Assembly: GCA_021850405.1 (NCBI GenBank)
Contig: JAJZMA010000118.1
Span: 1 to 13,954, forward strand
Source of the DNA: a bacterium
GTDB lineage: Bacteria; Chloroflexota; Dormibacteria; Aeolococcales; Aeolococcaceae
Direction of reading: 5' to 3'
DNA length: 13,954 nucleotides
Notes under the pieces: model-generated
What the model was told of the DNA's origin: nothing
Database searches by the model: none
Seen by the model: only the letters and a program-made list of their open reading frames with translations
Shown: positions 7,225 to 13,302 of the stretch, piece by piece
Layout: every line of letters starts with the position of its first letter
Numbering within the stretch: the stretch's first letter is position 1
Position numbers and translations under genes: made by a program

Positions 7225-8685
7225 ATGTCTGAATTTGAATCTGGTGCCGCTACTCCTGCCTCTCTGGAGAATGCAAGCCCCGATGGGGGCAAAAAGGCAG
7301 AGCTGGATGGCGGTGTCTCATTTGACCTGCTTATCTCGCTCTGCAAGCGGAGGGGCTTTGTGTTCCCGGGGAGCGAGATATACGGTGGAATAAACGCACT
7401 GTATGACTTTGGTCCGCTTGGGGTCAGACTCCGCCGCAACATACGACAGTCGTGGTGGAATCGCATGGTAGAGCGCAGGGGAGATATCGAGCCGATTGAA
7501 ACTGCGATCATCATGAATCGTGAGGTCTGGGTAGCAAGCGGACATGTCGGCTCATTCTCCGATCCGCTGGTGGAATGTGCTGCGTGCCACCGGAGGTGGC
7601 GTGAGGATCACCTGGAGGATGAACGGCGGGCCAGGGGCAAAACTGGAGCCGGCTGTCCGGAGTGCGATGGGACGCTTGGGGAATCCAGGAAGTTCAATCT
7701 GATGTTTCGGACTTTCCTGGGCCCGGTCCAGGACGATCTGAATGAAGTATTTCTGCGCCCCGAGACCGCTCAGGGACAGTTTGTCAACTTTGCCAATATT
7801 CTGAACTCAACCCGCCACTCGCTCCCATTTGGCATAGCCCAGACCGGGAAATCCTTCAGGAACGAGATCTCGCCCGGCAACTTCATCTTTCGCTCCCGGG
7901 AATTTGAGCAGATGGAGATGGAATGGTTCTGCGAACCTGGGAGCGACAGGGAGTGGTTTGAGTACTGGTGTGATGACCGGTTTGCCTGGTATGTGGATGA
8001 GCTGGGTGTACGCAGTGCGCGGCTGCGGCTGCGCCCCCACACAAGGGAAGAGTTATCCCATTACAGCGCGGGCACTTCGGATGTGGAGTACCTGTTTCCG
8101 TTTGGGTGGGGTGAGCTGGAGGGCATTGCGGACCGGACCGATTTCGATCTGGGTGCCCACCAGCAGCACAGCGGAAAGGATCTCACCTATTTCGATCCGG
8201 CGACCAACAGGAGATTTCTTCCCTATGTCATAGAGACGGCCGTGGGAGTTGACCGGACTCTCCTCGTTACGCTGATGGATGCCTACGATGAGGAAGAGGT
8301 GCGCGGTGAAAAGAGGGTGTTGCTGCGCTTTCATCCAGCAATCGCCCCCTTCCAGCTGGCGATACTTCCGCTCTCAAAAAAGCCGGAGCTGACAGGACTT
8401 TCCCTCTCCCTGGTGGAGCGACTCCGATCCCGCTGGTCGGTTGACTTTGACCAGACCCAGTCGATAGGGCGCAGGTATCGCAGGCAGGATGAGATAGGCA
8501 CACCCCTTGCGATCACAGTCGACTTTGAGTCCCTGCAGGATCATGCAGTTACCATTCGCAACCGCGACACGATGGCACAGGTGAGGGTTTCCATTGACAG
8601 GCTGGAGGTGGCTATCGGGGAGCAGCTGGCAGAGGCGGCACAACGGGTACTTGCGCGTGCCCGTGGGGAGTTGCCAGTTAACTGA
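7225..8685 (+). CDS. glyS: Glycyl-tRNA synthetase, single-chain (class II, alpha2)
   Basis: Charges tRNA-Gly. This is the eukaryote/actinobacterial-type homodimeric enzyme, not the alpha2beta2 form. It has 486 residues. After a low-complexity extension (1-28) comes the catalytic core with RRGFVFPGSEIYGG (42-55). A zinc-binding insertion follows with Cys118-x2-Cys121 and Cys144-x2-Cys147. Then come FLRPETAQGQF (176-186), motif 2 with FRNEISPGNFIFRSREFEQ (211-229) and motif 3 GVDRTLL (341-347). The anticodon-binding domain is about 374-475, with LPLSKK and RRYRRQDEIGTP. All expected catalytic motifs are present. The ATG at 7225 is favoured by the -10 spacing; the variable N-terminal extension makes a slightly later start possible. 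It converges on the methyltransferase gene with 27 bases between the two stop codons. Confidence 0.96.
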   Translation: MSEFESGAATPASLENASPDGGKKAELDGGVSFDLLISLCKRRGFVFPGSEIYGGINALYDFGPLGVRLRRNIRQSWWNRMVERRGDIEPIETAIIMNREVWVASGHVGSFSDPLVECAACHRRWREDHLEDERRARGKTGAGCPECDGTLGESRKFNLMFRTFLGPVQDDLNEVFLRPETAQGQFVNFANILNSTRHSLPFGIAQTGKSFRNEISPGNFIFRSREFEQMEMEWFCEPGSDREWFEYWCDDRFAWYVDELGVRSARLRLRPHTREELSHYSAGTSDVEYLFPFGWGELEGIADRTDFDLGAHQQHSGKDLTYFDPATNRRFLPYVIETAVGVDRTLLVTLMDAYDEEEVRGEKRVLLRFHPAIAPFQLAILPLSKKPELTGLSLSLVERLRSRWSVDFDQTQSIGRRYRRQDEIGTPLAITVDFESLQDHAVTIRNRDTMAQVRVSIDRLEVAIGEQLAEAAQRVLARARGELPVN

Positions 8686-8716
8686 CCAGGCCGGGAGCGA
8701 GACGCTGACTGGTCAG
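8682..8716. repeat. Inverted repeat spanning the convergent stop codons
   Basis: CTGACCAG (8682-8689) and CTGGTCAG (8709-8716) are perfect 8-bp complements, with a smaller hairpin AGCG-AGA-CGCT nested in the 19-base loop. The left arm contains the glyS TGA and the right arm the methyltransferase stop. It has no T-run, so it may be a bidirectional, U-poor terminator or an mRNA 3'-end stabiliser. Confidence 0.45.
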
Positions 8717-9546
8717 GCGCTAGCCAGCTGTACAGTCTTTTCCAGGGGATCTATCCCAGTCGCCAGCAGTTCGGTGCATCTGTCGTTTGCAATGTCCACA
8801 GCCCGGCTGGAAATGTCAGCCCCGATAAAGTTGCAACCCGCAAGGAGGGCTGCCACTGCCGAGGAGCCGCTTCCGACAAATGGGTCGCAAACCGTAAACC
8901 CAGGTTCGGCACTGCATTCAATCATCCTTGAAAAAAGCGCCACCGGTTTCTGGGTGGGATAGTGTGGTCGCACAATTCGTGGGACCTCCCAGATATCGGC
9001 CATACCCCTGCTTGGGATAGAGCGTCTTCCCTTGCTGGCGAACAGAATCAGCTCATGGCGCCGGCGGAAATAATGACCCATGCCAATATGCATCTTGTCC
9101 CACACTATGACGTTCTTTACATCAAGGGCGTTGCGCACCAGCGGCGCAAGGCTGATGAACGAGTAGCTGTCGAACATGATGTAGACATGCCGGTTGTTGC
9201 GGAGTACGCGCTGGCACTGCGTAAGGAACCGGGAGAACGATGGCGGGTTGTCGATGAACTCAGGGAACCATTTTGCCCCCTCTTCGCCTGCGTCCTTGTA
9301 TTCCCCGACAATTCGCCCCCTGCCCAGTTTCAGGTAGTTGTTCATGCCAGAATAGGCGGGATCGGTGATGATCAGGTCGACTGAATCATCTGGCAGGGCG
9401 GCAAGAAAGTCCGTGCAGTCTGCCACTGCAAGCGAGAGCCTGGTCTTGCCGGCAAACCGGGCTGCGGATTCCTTCACAGGGCTCATCGTAGCGCGCGTGT
9501 GCGCACTGCGCCCTTTCTCTTTGCATTCTTTGGAGCCTTCTGGCAT
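8713..9546 (-). CDS. Solitary beta-class DNA methyltransferase (N6-adenine or N4-cytosine)
   Basis: Transfers a methyl group from S-adenosylmethionine to an exocyclic amino group in DNA. The motif order defines the beta class of the N6_N4_Mtase family: catalytic motif IV TDPAY (61-65) comes first, then HYPTQKP (195-201, motif X), then the SAM-binding DPFVGSGSSAVAALLAG (221-237, motif I). DPAY replaces the usual DPPY; the leading Asp favours adenine. The segment after it, SGMNNYLKLGRGRIVGEY, and the 80-190 region probably hold target recognition. It has 277 residues from the ATG at 9546; an in-frame ATG at 9486 would give 257 residues and loses only a charged, poorly conserved start. Neither has a good Shine-Dalgarno. 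No endonuclease is nearby in the window, so it is either an orphan regulator or epigenetic enzyme or the remnant of a system. The target sequence cannot be read. Confidence 0.9.
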   Translation of the reverse strand: MPEGSKECKEKGRSAHTRATMSPVKESAARFAGKTRLSLAVADCTDFLAALPDDSVDLIITDPAYSGMNNYLKLGRGRIVGEYKDAGEEGAKWFPEFIDNPPSFSRFLTQCQRVLRNNRHVYIMFDSYSFISLAPLVRNALDVKNVIVWDKMHIGMGHYFRRRHELILFASKGRRSIPSRGMADIWEVPRIVRPHYPTQKPVALFSRMIECSAEPGFTVCDPFVGSGSSAVAALLAGCNFIGADISSRAVDIANDRCTELLATGIDPLEKTVQLASA

Positions 9547-9562
9547 GGTTGCACGGTTGCAC
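9547..9562. repeat. Two tandem GGTTGCAC copies at the methyltransferase start
   Basis: GGTTGCAC occurs twice back to back, directly upstream of the methyltransferase ATG, inside the 142-base divergent region shared with the ABC operon. It could be an operator. No clear -10/-35 pair is visible in the rest of the gap; TATCGT at 9612-9617 is a weak plus-strand -10 candidate. Confidence 0.3.
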
Positions 9563-9676
9563 CCGTCCAGAGGGCGGTGGTTTGCAGTGTCATCCGCTGA
9601 TCTTTCCCTGCTATCGTGCTACAGGAAAATCTGGTGTCTTCCGGCTGGTTTTGCTGCAAGTCGACACCGGCAGAAC

Positions 9677-9685
9677 AGGAGGTGA
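9677..9685 (+). promoter_or_regulatory. Strong Shine-Dalgarno deciding the GTG start of the ABC ATPase
   Basis: AGGAGGTGA is a near-perfect anti-16S complement, three bases before the GTG at 9689. It is by far the best ribosome binding site in the window and contrasts with the SD-poor core genes. Confidence 0.7.
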
Positions 9686-9688
9686 ACG

Positions 9689-10672
9689 GTGGCCGAGGAT
9701 GCCGTCGTTGTCGAGCAGTTGGGCAAGAGCTATGGCCGGGTCGAGGCGCTGCGTGGTGCCTCGCTGCGGGTGCCACGTGGCACTGTGCTGGGCCTGCTTG
9801 GCCCCAACGGGGCTGGCAAGACCACCATGGTCCGGATTCTGGCGACCCTGCTGGTACCGAGCTCAGGGAAGGCGAGCGTGCTCGGCCTTGACGTGGTTCG
9901 CCATGCCTCCGAGTTGCGCCACCGGATTGCGCTCGCTGGCCAGTTCGCCGCCGTCGATGAGCTGCTAACCGGGCGCGAGAACCTGGTCATGATGGGTCGG
10001 CTCTACCGGATTGGCGCGGCCGCTGCCCGTCAGCGCGCTGATGAGTTGCTTGAGCGCTTCGAGCTGACCGAAGCCGCAGGACGGAGGGTCAAGACCTACT
10101 CGGGAGGCATGCGCCGTCGCCTGGACATCGCGGCTGCATTGGTCGCCCGGCCCGAGGTCCTCTTCCTCGATGAGCCCACCACCGGCCTGGACCCTCGCAG
10201 CCGGCTCGAGCTATGGGATGTGCTTCGCGGCCTGGTGCGGGATGGCGCCACGCTACTGCTTACCACCCAGTATCTTGAGGAGGCTGACCGCCTCGCACAG
10301 AGCATCGCGGTCATCGATGGTGGCCGGGTGATCGCTGAGGGCACCGCGGACCAGCTCAAGGCGCGCGTTGGCGGCGATGTGCTCGAGTTGCGGGTCACCG
10401 AGCTGACAGAGCTTGAGCCCGCGCGGGCCGCTCTTGCCGGGCTCGGCTCCAGTGATGCCACCCTAGACCGCGAGACCCAGTCGCTCCGGTTGCCAGTGCG
10501 GGTGGGTGGGGAGGTGCTGGCTGAGGTGGTGCGTCGCCTTGACAGTGCCCGGGTAGAGGTCTCGGATCTTGCCATTCACCGTCCAACGCTGGATGACGTG
10601 TTCCTTGCACTTACTGGCCACGGCGCCGAGTCGGCGCTACCACTCGAGCGGTCGGTGGAGAGCGGGGAATGA
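9689..10672 (+). CDS. ABC exporter ATP-binding subunit, DrrA-like
   Basis: The nucleotide-binding subunit of an ABC-2 type exporter, with 327 residues, normal for the daunorubicin-resistance (DrrA) group. It shows Walker A GPNGAGKTT (38-46), the Q-loop Gln85 in LAGQFAAVDELLTGRENL, signature YSGGM (137-141), Walker B VLFLDEP (157-163) and D-loop TTGLDPRSR. The switch region reads TTQYLEEAD, where this group has Gln in place of the usual His. The C-terminal 80 residues form the extra domain typical of DrrA. Start GTG is supported by an excellent ribosome binding site. The stop overlaps the permease ATG in ATGA. Relatives export anthracyclines, antibiotics, lipids or peptides; the cargo is not determinable from this gene. 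Codons are GC-ending more often, and ATA, AGG and GGA are rarer, than in glyS or glmU, hinting at acquisition. Confidence 0.93.
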   Translation: MAEDAVVVEQLGKSYGRVEALRGASLRVPRGTVLGLLGPNGAGKTTMVRILATLLVPSSGKASVLGLDVVRHASELRHRIALAGQFAAVDELLTGRENLVMMGRLYRIGAAAARQRADELLERFELTEAAGRRVKTYSGGMRRRLDIAAALVARPEVLFLDEPTTGLDPRSRLELWDVLRGLVRDGATLLLTTQYLEEADRLAQSIAVIDGGRVIAEGTADQLKARVGGDVLELRVTELTELEPARAALAGLGSSDATLDRETQSLRLPVRVGGEVLAEVVRRLDSARVEVSDLAIHRPTLDDVFLALTGHGAESALPLERSVESGE

Positions 10673-11496
10673 GCACGCTCGTACGCACGCTCCCTACCGG
10701 TCCACAATGGATCCTGCGCGACTCGCTCCAGATGGTCCGCCGGGCGCTGAAACACACCATGCGGCAGCCCGAGATGCTGGTCTTCTCGACTATCCAGCCG
10801 GTCATGTTTGTTCTCCTGTTTCGCTACGTCTTTGGTGGTGCGATCAAGACCGGCGGTCCCTATGCCGACTATCTGATGCCAGGAATCTTCGTTCAGACAA
10901 CAGTATTTGGCTCGATGCTAACCGGTATTGGGCTGGCTAACGACCTGAACAACGGCATCATAGACCGCTTTCGCTCCATGCCCATGAGTCGGTCGGCAGT
11001 GCTGGTGGGCCGGACGGTGGCCGACACCGTGCGCAATGTCTTTATCGTTGCCCTCATGCTGCTGGTGGGGGTGCTTACTGGCTATCGCCCCCATGGCGGG
11101 GCGCTCGGCCTGATTGGCGGCTGTGCCCTCATCATCGTGTTTGGCTTCGCATTCAGCTGGGTCAGTGCTTTCCTCGGGATCGCGATCCGCAATCCCGAGG
11201 CGGTTCAGTCAGCTGGCTTTATCTGGGTCTTTCCTCTCACGTTTGTCAGCTCTGCCTTCGTGCCAGTTGACTCTATGCCGTGGTGGCTGCACGATTTTGC
11301 CAAGGTCAACCCCTTCACTATCGCCGTTGACGCTGCCCGCCAGCTGATGGCGGGTCCCCAGGAGGCAGGTGAGTTTGCCCACTTCTCGAGTCTTGGAGGC
11401 ACTGTCTCCCTTAATGTGGTCAGCTCCCTGGTCTGGGCGGCGCTGATCCTGGCAGTCTTCATTCCGCTCGCTGTCCATCGCTACCGCCGCGCCTGA
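10669..11496 (+). CDS. ABC-2 type exporter permease, DrrB-like
   Basis: The membrane partner of the preceding ATPase. It has 275 residues with a cytoplasmic N-terminus and about six membrane segments near 36-55, 72-92, 120-138, 145-168, 182-200 and 250-270. The stretch NDLNNGIIDRFRSMPMSRSA (91-110) is the coupling-helix signature of DrrB-like ABC-2 permeases, and RNPEAVQSAGFIWVFPLTF (174-192) is also characteristic. It starts at an ATG overlapping the ATPase stop by four bases, so subunits are made stoichiometrically. It ends with basic residues (HRYRRA). After the stop a short hairpin, TGCGG/CCGCA (11502-11518), has no T-run, so transcription may continue into the following genes. Confidence 0.93.
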   Translation: MSTLVRTLPTGPQWILRDSLQMVRRALKHTMRQPEMLVFSTIQPVMFVLLFRYVFGGAIKTGGPYADYLMPGIFVQTTVFGSMLTGIGLANDLNNGIIDRFRSMPMSRSAVLVGRTVADTVRNVFIVALMLLVGVLTGYRPHGGALGLIGGCALIIVFGFAFSWVSAFLGIAIRNPEAVQSAGFIWVFPLTFVSSAFVPVDSMPWWLHDFAKVNPFTIAVDAARQLMAGPQEAGEFAHFSSLGGTVSLNVVSSLVWAALILAVFIPLAVHRYRRA

Positions 11497-11536
11497 GGCA
11501 CTGCGGCCGCTTTCCGCAACCGCAAGGGATGGCCCT

Positions 11537-11758
11537 GTGCAGGTTGGGGCCCTGTGTCCTCTCAGAAGAACCAGAACCGCCGTCTGGAAGTGGGCCTTGC
11601 CTCAACTGGGCACTGGCACCGCTTTTCTGGTGGTACATTACCGAGAACCTGCTCTACGTGTGCCCCGCAGCCTTTCCACGTCGGTCTGCCGCATTTTCTG
11701 CATGTTACTGCCCTGCACATGCTGTCCACCCTACTGCATCTGGCCGCGAAGAGGTTAG
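11537..11758 (+). CDS. Candidate small Cys-rich peptide ORF (73 codons), speculative
   Basis: A GTG at 11537 is preceded by AAGGGA with a seven-base spacing, a good ribosome binding site, 40 bases after the permease stop. The product has 73 residues. Its C-terminal third is rich in Ser, Thr and Cys, with SLSTSV followed by six Cys between residues 51 and 67, and it ends RRG. Leader-plus-Ser/Thr/Cys-core is the layout of a lanthipeptide-like precursor, and the next gene has a lyase-like domain. Against it: no recognised leader motif, no homologue known to me, two overlapping open frames in this GC-rich stretch, and a Trp/Arg-rich N-terminal part unlike a typical leader. It may be chance. The rest of 11497-11861 shows no other convincing gene. 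Confidence 0.25.
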   Translation: MQVGALCPLRRTRTAVWKWALPQLGTGTAFLVVHYREPALRVPRSLSTSVCRIFCMLLPCTCCPPYCIWPRRG

Positions 11759-11775
11759 TGCAGCTGGAGCTGCAC
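11758..11775. repeat. 18-bp near-perfect palindrome GTGCAGCT-GG-AGCTGCAC
   Basis: Two 8-base arms around GG, starting at the last base of the small ORF's stop codon and about 87 bases before the likely start of the following gene. It could be an operator dyad or, as RNA, a hairpin with a four-base loop. It has no T-run. Confidence 0.4.
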
Positions 11776-11861
11776 CACCGCAGGCAACACCAGCGCCATG
11801 CCATATGCGCTCACACACGGATGGACCATTGTCTCTGCTGTGTCCGTTTGCAGGGAATAGC

Positions 11862-12977
11862 TTGGCAGACACTGACCAGGGCAGCTATGAAGGCAATCTC
11901 CAGGACAGCCAGTGGAGGGCAGAACTGATATCGGGCATGGTGTGGATGGAGCAGGTTCTCCCAGCCACCCAGAGCGGCTACAAGCTGCATGTCTATGGTG
12001 AGAGCCGGGCCGATGTTGAGCGGATCCTTGCCCTGACCAGGGGACTGGCCACCAGTCTTGGGCTCGGGTTGAAGGCTGCTGGTCCAGCACTGTTTCGGGA
12101 CGGCTCCAGCCCGCAGCGCAACAAGGCGGTGACTTTTTACCTTCCCCGCAGGGCAACAGTGCAACGGGATGCCGAGGCGATTGTGGACGCCCTGGCGGGG
12201 TATGGCAAGGATGGCCTGATCCCGCAGGACCAGCCGCTGGGCAATGGGGTTCACTGGCGCTTTGAGTTTGGTGCAGATCCGGGCCGCGATCTGACCACTG
12301 CGCAGGCGCAGCGGATGTATGCTCCAGCCCGGGATGCGCTCCCCTTGTCGCGTACTGTGCGGCCACTGACTCCCCCAGTGGAGATCCGGATCCGTGATAC
12401 GCAGTCCCGGTCTGTGGGCGCTGCACCACTTGCATTGCTAAAGCAGCAGGAAGAAGCGATTGCCCGTGTCGTGTGTGGTACACAGGGCATTCCCATTACT
12501 GCCCTCTACGGGGTGCGGCTTGCTATCCGGGAGAAGCTGAACGCAGCCATGGAGGCACCAGCAGCAGACGTGGCTGTCGCCCAGTTGCTGGGTTGGCTGG
12601 GGTTTTCTGCAGACGCCCGGATCCACAGCTCGGATGGGTCACCTGCGGGGGTGAAAATTACAGGTATTACAAAGAGTAATGCCATGAATCATGTCGTCCT
12701 GACCGCTCTTTCCCCCGTAGCCTTGCCCACGATCTTTGTGGTTGTTTCTGGTTCTGGTCCAGAGAAGTGGCAGCTGAATATGGGGCAGGAGGCTGGTCTT
12801 GCAGTTTCGAAGATGACCGCTCCAGCTACCGGTATGCCGGAGATGGCCACTCGACCTGGCGTGGTTTCCCTGGGAAAGGTCCATCGTCCACTCCTCCCGC
12901 TCCAGCCCGGACATAGCGGTGCTGCGAGATTGAATCCGGTGCGGCACAGGGATCGGGACCGGGAGATGGGCCGCTGA
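11862..12977 (+). CDS. Uncharacterised protein with a possible RamC/LanKC lyase-like N-terminal domain
   Basis: The open frame spans 11529-12977, but the first 110 codons look non-coding. I place the start at TTG 11862, after AGGGA with a five-base spacer, giving 371 residues; ATG 11937 is an alternative. Residues 28-137 resemble the N-terminal phosphothreonine/serine-lyase-like domain of class III lanthipeptide synthetases. GYKLHVYGESRADVERIL (39-56) fits their GWKLHVSA..., with His43. GLGLKAAG brings Lys71, 28 residues later. NKAVTFYLP (87-95) fits GKxVTVYP, and PLGNGVHWRFEFG (125-137) fits the GPVxYRYG end. No kinase (no GxGxxG, HRD or DFG) or cyclase zinc motifs follow; residues 170-371 match nothing I know. 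The last 50 residues look less protein-like, so a late frameshift is possible. It follows the ABC exporter pair on the same strand. The domain call is by eye and uncertain; coding status is fairly likely. Confidence 0.6.
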   Translation: MADTDQGSYEGNLQDSQWRAELISGMVWMEQVLPATQSGYKLHVYGESRADVERILALTRGLATSLGLGLKAAGPALFRDGSSPQRNKAVTFYLPRRATVQRDAEAIVDALAGYGKDGLIPQDQPLGNGVHWRFEFGADPGRDLTTAQAQRMYAPARDALPLSRTVRPLTPPVEIRIRDTQSRSVGAAPLALLKQQEEAIARVVCGTQGIPITALYGVRLAIREKLNAAMEAPAADVAVAQLLGWLGFSADARIHSSDGSPAGVKITGITKSNAMNHVVLTALSPVALPTIFVVVSGSGPEKWQLNMGQEAGLAVSKMTAPATGMPEMATRPGVVSLGKVHRPLLPLQPGHSGAARLNPVRHRDRDREMGR

Positions 12978-12998
12978 CGAGGCAGATGGGCAGATATT

Positions 12999-13010
12999 CG
13001 GCCGCGGCCG
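12999..13010. repeat. 12-bp perfect palindrome CGGCCGCGGCCG
   Basis: Fully self-complementary and 22 bases after the preceding stop codon. It could assist termination of the upstream transcript, but no T-run follows; chance in GC-rich DNA is also possible. Confidence 0.25.
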
Positions 13011-13183
13011 GCTGGGAGATGGTCTCTTTGCAACATGCATGGCCGGGAGGGGCTGGGCCGTTCCGGAAAATGGTGGCAGGCAGGGATTGACTCCCAGTGC
13101 ACAGAGGAGGCAGCGGATAGCTGATTCAGGTGTATGACACCACCTACAGAGCCCGCCATCCTTCCCTGCGGGGGCGGCTGGGC

Positions 13184-13209
13184 TCCGGGTCATGAAACCC
13201 CGACCCGGA
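13184..13209. repeat. Strong hairpin, 8-bp stem with 10-base loop
   Basis: TCCGGGTC (13184-13191) pairs perfectly with GACCCGGA (13202-13209). There is no T-run on either side. It may insulate the lyase-like gene from the ATPase gene, or be an operator upstream of the latter. Confidence 0.45.
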
Positions 13210-13223
13210 AGCGAGGGTTAATG

Positions 13224-13266
13224 CACCAAAGTCAGCCGTAAACGGTGTTTGCCGTACACCAAAGTC
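13224..13266. repeat. Direct repeats CACCAAAGTC spaced 33 bases apart
   Basis: CACCAAAGTC lies at 13224-13233 and 13257-13266; the start-to-start distance of 33 bases is close to three helix turns. GCCGTA also occurs twice between or beside them. They sit upstream of the -10 at 13291, where a transcription factor would bind. Inferred operator. Confidence 0.4.
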
Positions 13267-13290
13267 GTCCCAAAATGGTGGATGCAATGC

Positions 13291-13296
13291 TAACCT
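13291..13296 (+). promoter_or_regulatory. -10 element TAACCT at the ATPase gene, leaderless arrangement
   Basis: TAACCT lies six bases before the ATG at 13303, so transcription would start at or next to the start codon. No Shine-Dalgarno is seen. This is the third such arrangement in the window. Confidence 0.45.
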
Positions 13297-13302
13297 TAGG
13301 GC

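Larger units (their letters stand above)
12978..13302. other. Intergenic region without a convincing gene
   Basis: About 325 bases between the lyase-like gene and the terminal ATPase gene. Neither strand has an ORF with recognisable content. It contains a GC palindrome (12999-13010), a strong hairpin (13184-13209), paired direct repeats (13224-13266) and the -10 of the next gene. Confidence 0.6.

Noticed and set aside
8713..11496. Restriction-modification or defence island
   Set aside because: Only a methyltransferase is present; the neighbours are a synthetase and an exporter, with no nuclease, helicase or toxin in view.
11502..11518. Hairpin after the ABC permease as a terminator
   Set aside because: The stem is only 5 bp and no T-run follows.
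11529..11861. Long N-terminal part of the frame ending at 12977
   Set aside because: The composition is that of untranslated DNA (scattered Cys, Pro, Trp), and a TTG with a ribosome binding site follows at 11862.
11755..12483. 242-codon minus-strand open frame
   Set aside because: It is antisense to the lyase-like gene, has no family features and has a His/Pro/Ser-rich product.
12639..13193. Minus-strand open frame of 184 codons in the intergenic region
   Set aside because: The product is low-complexity and unlike known proteins, and there is no ribosome binding site or promoter.
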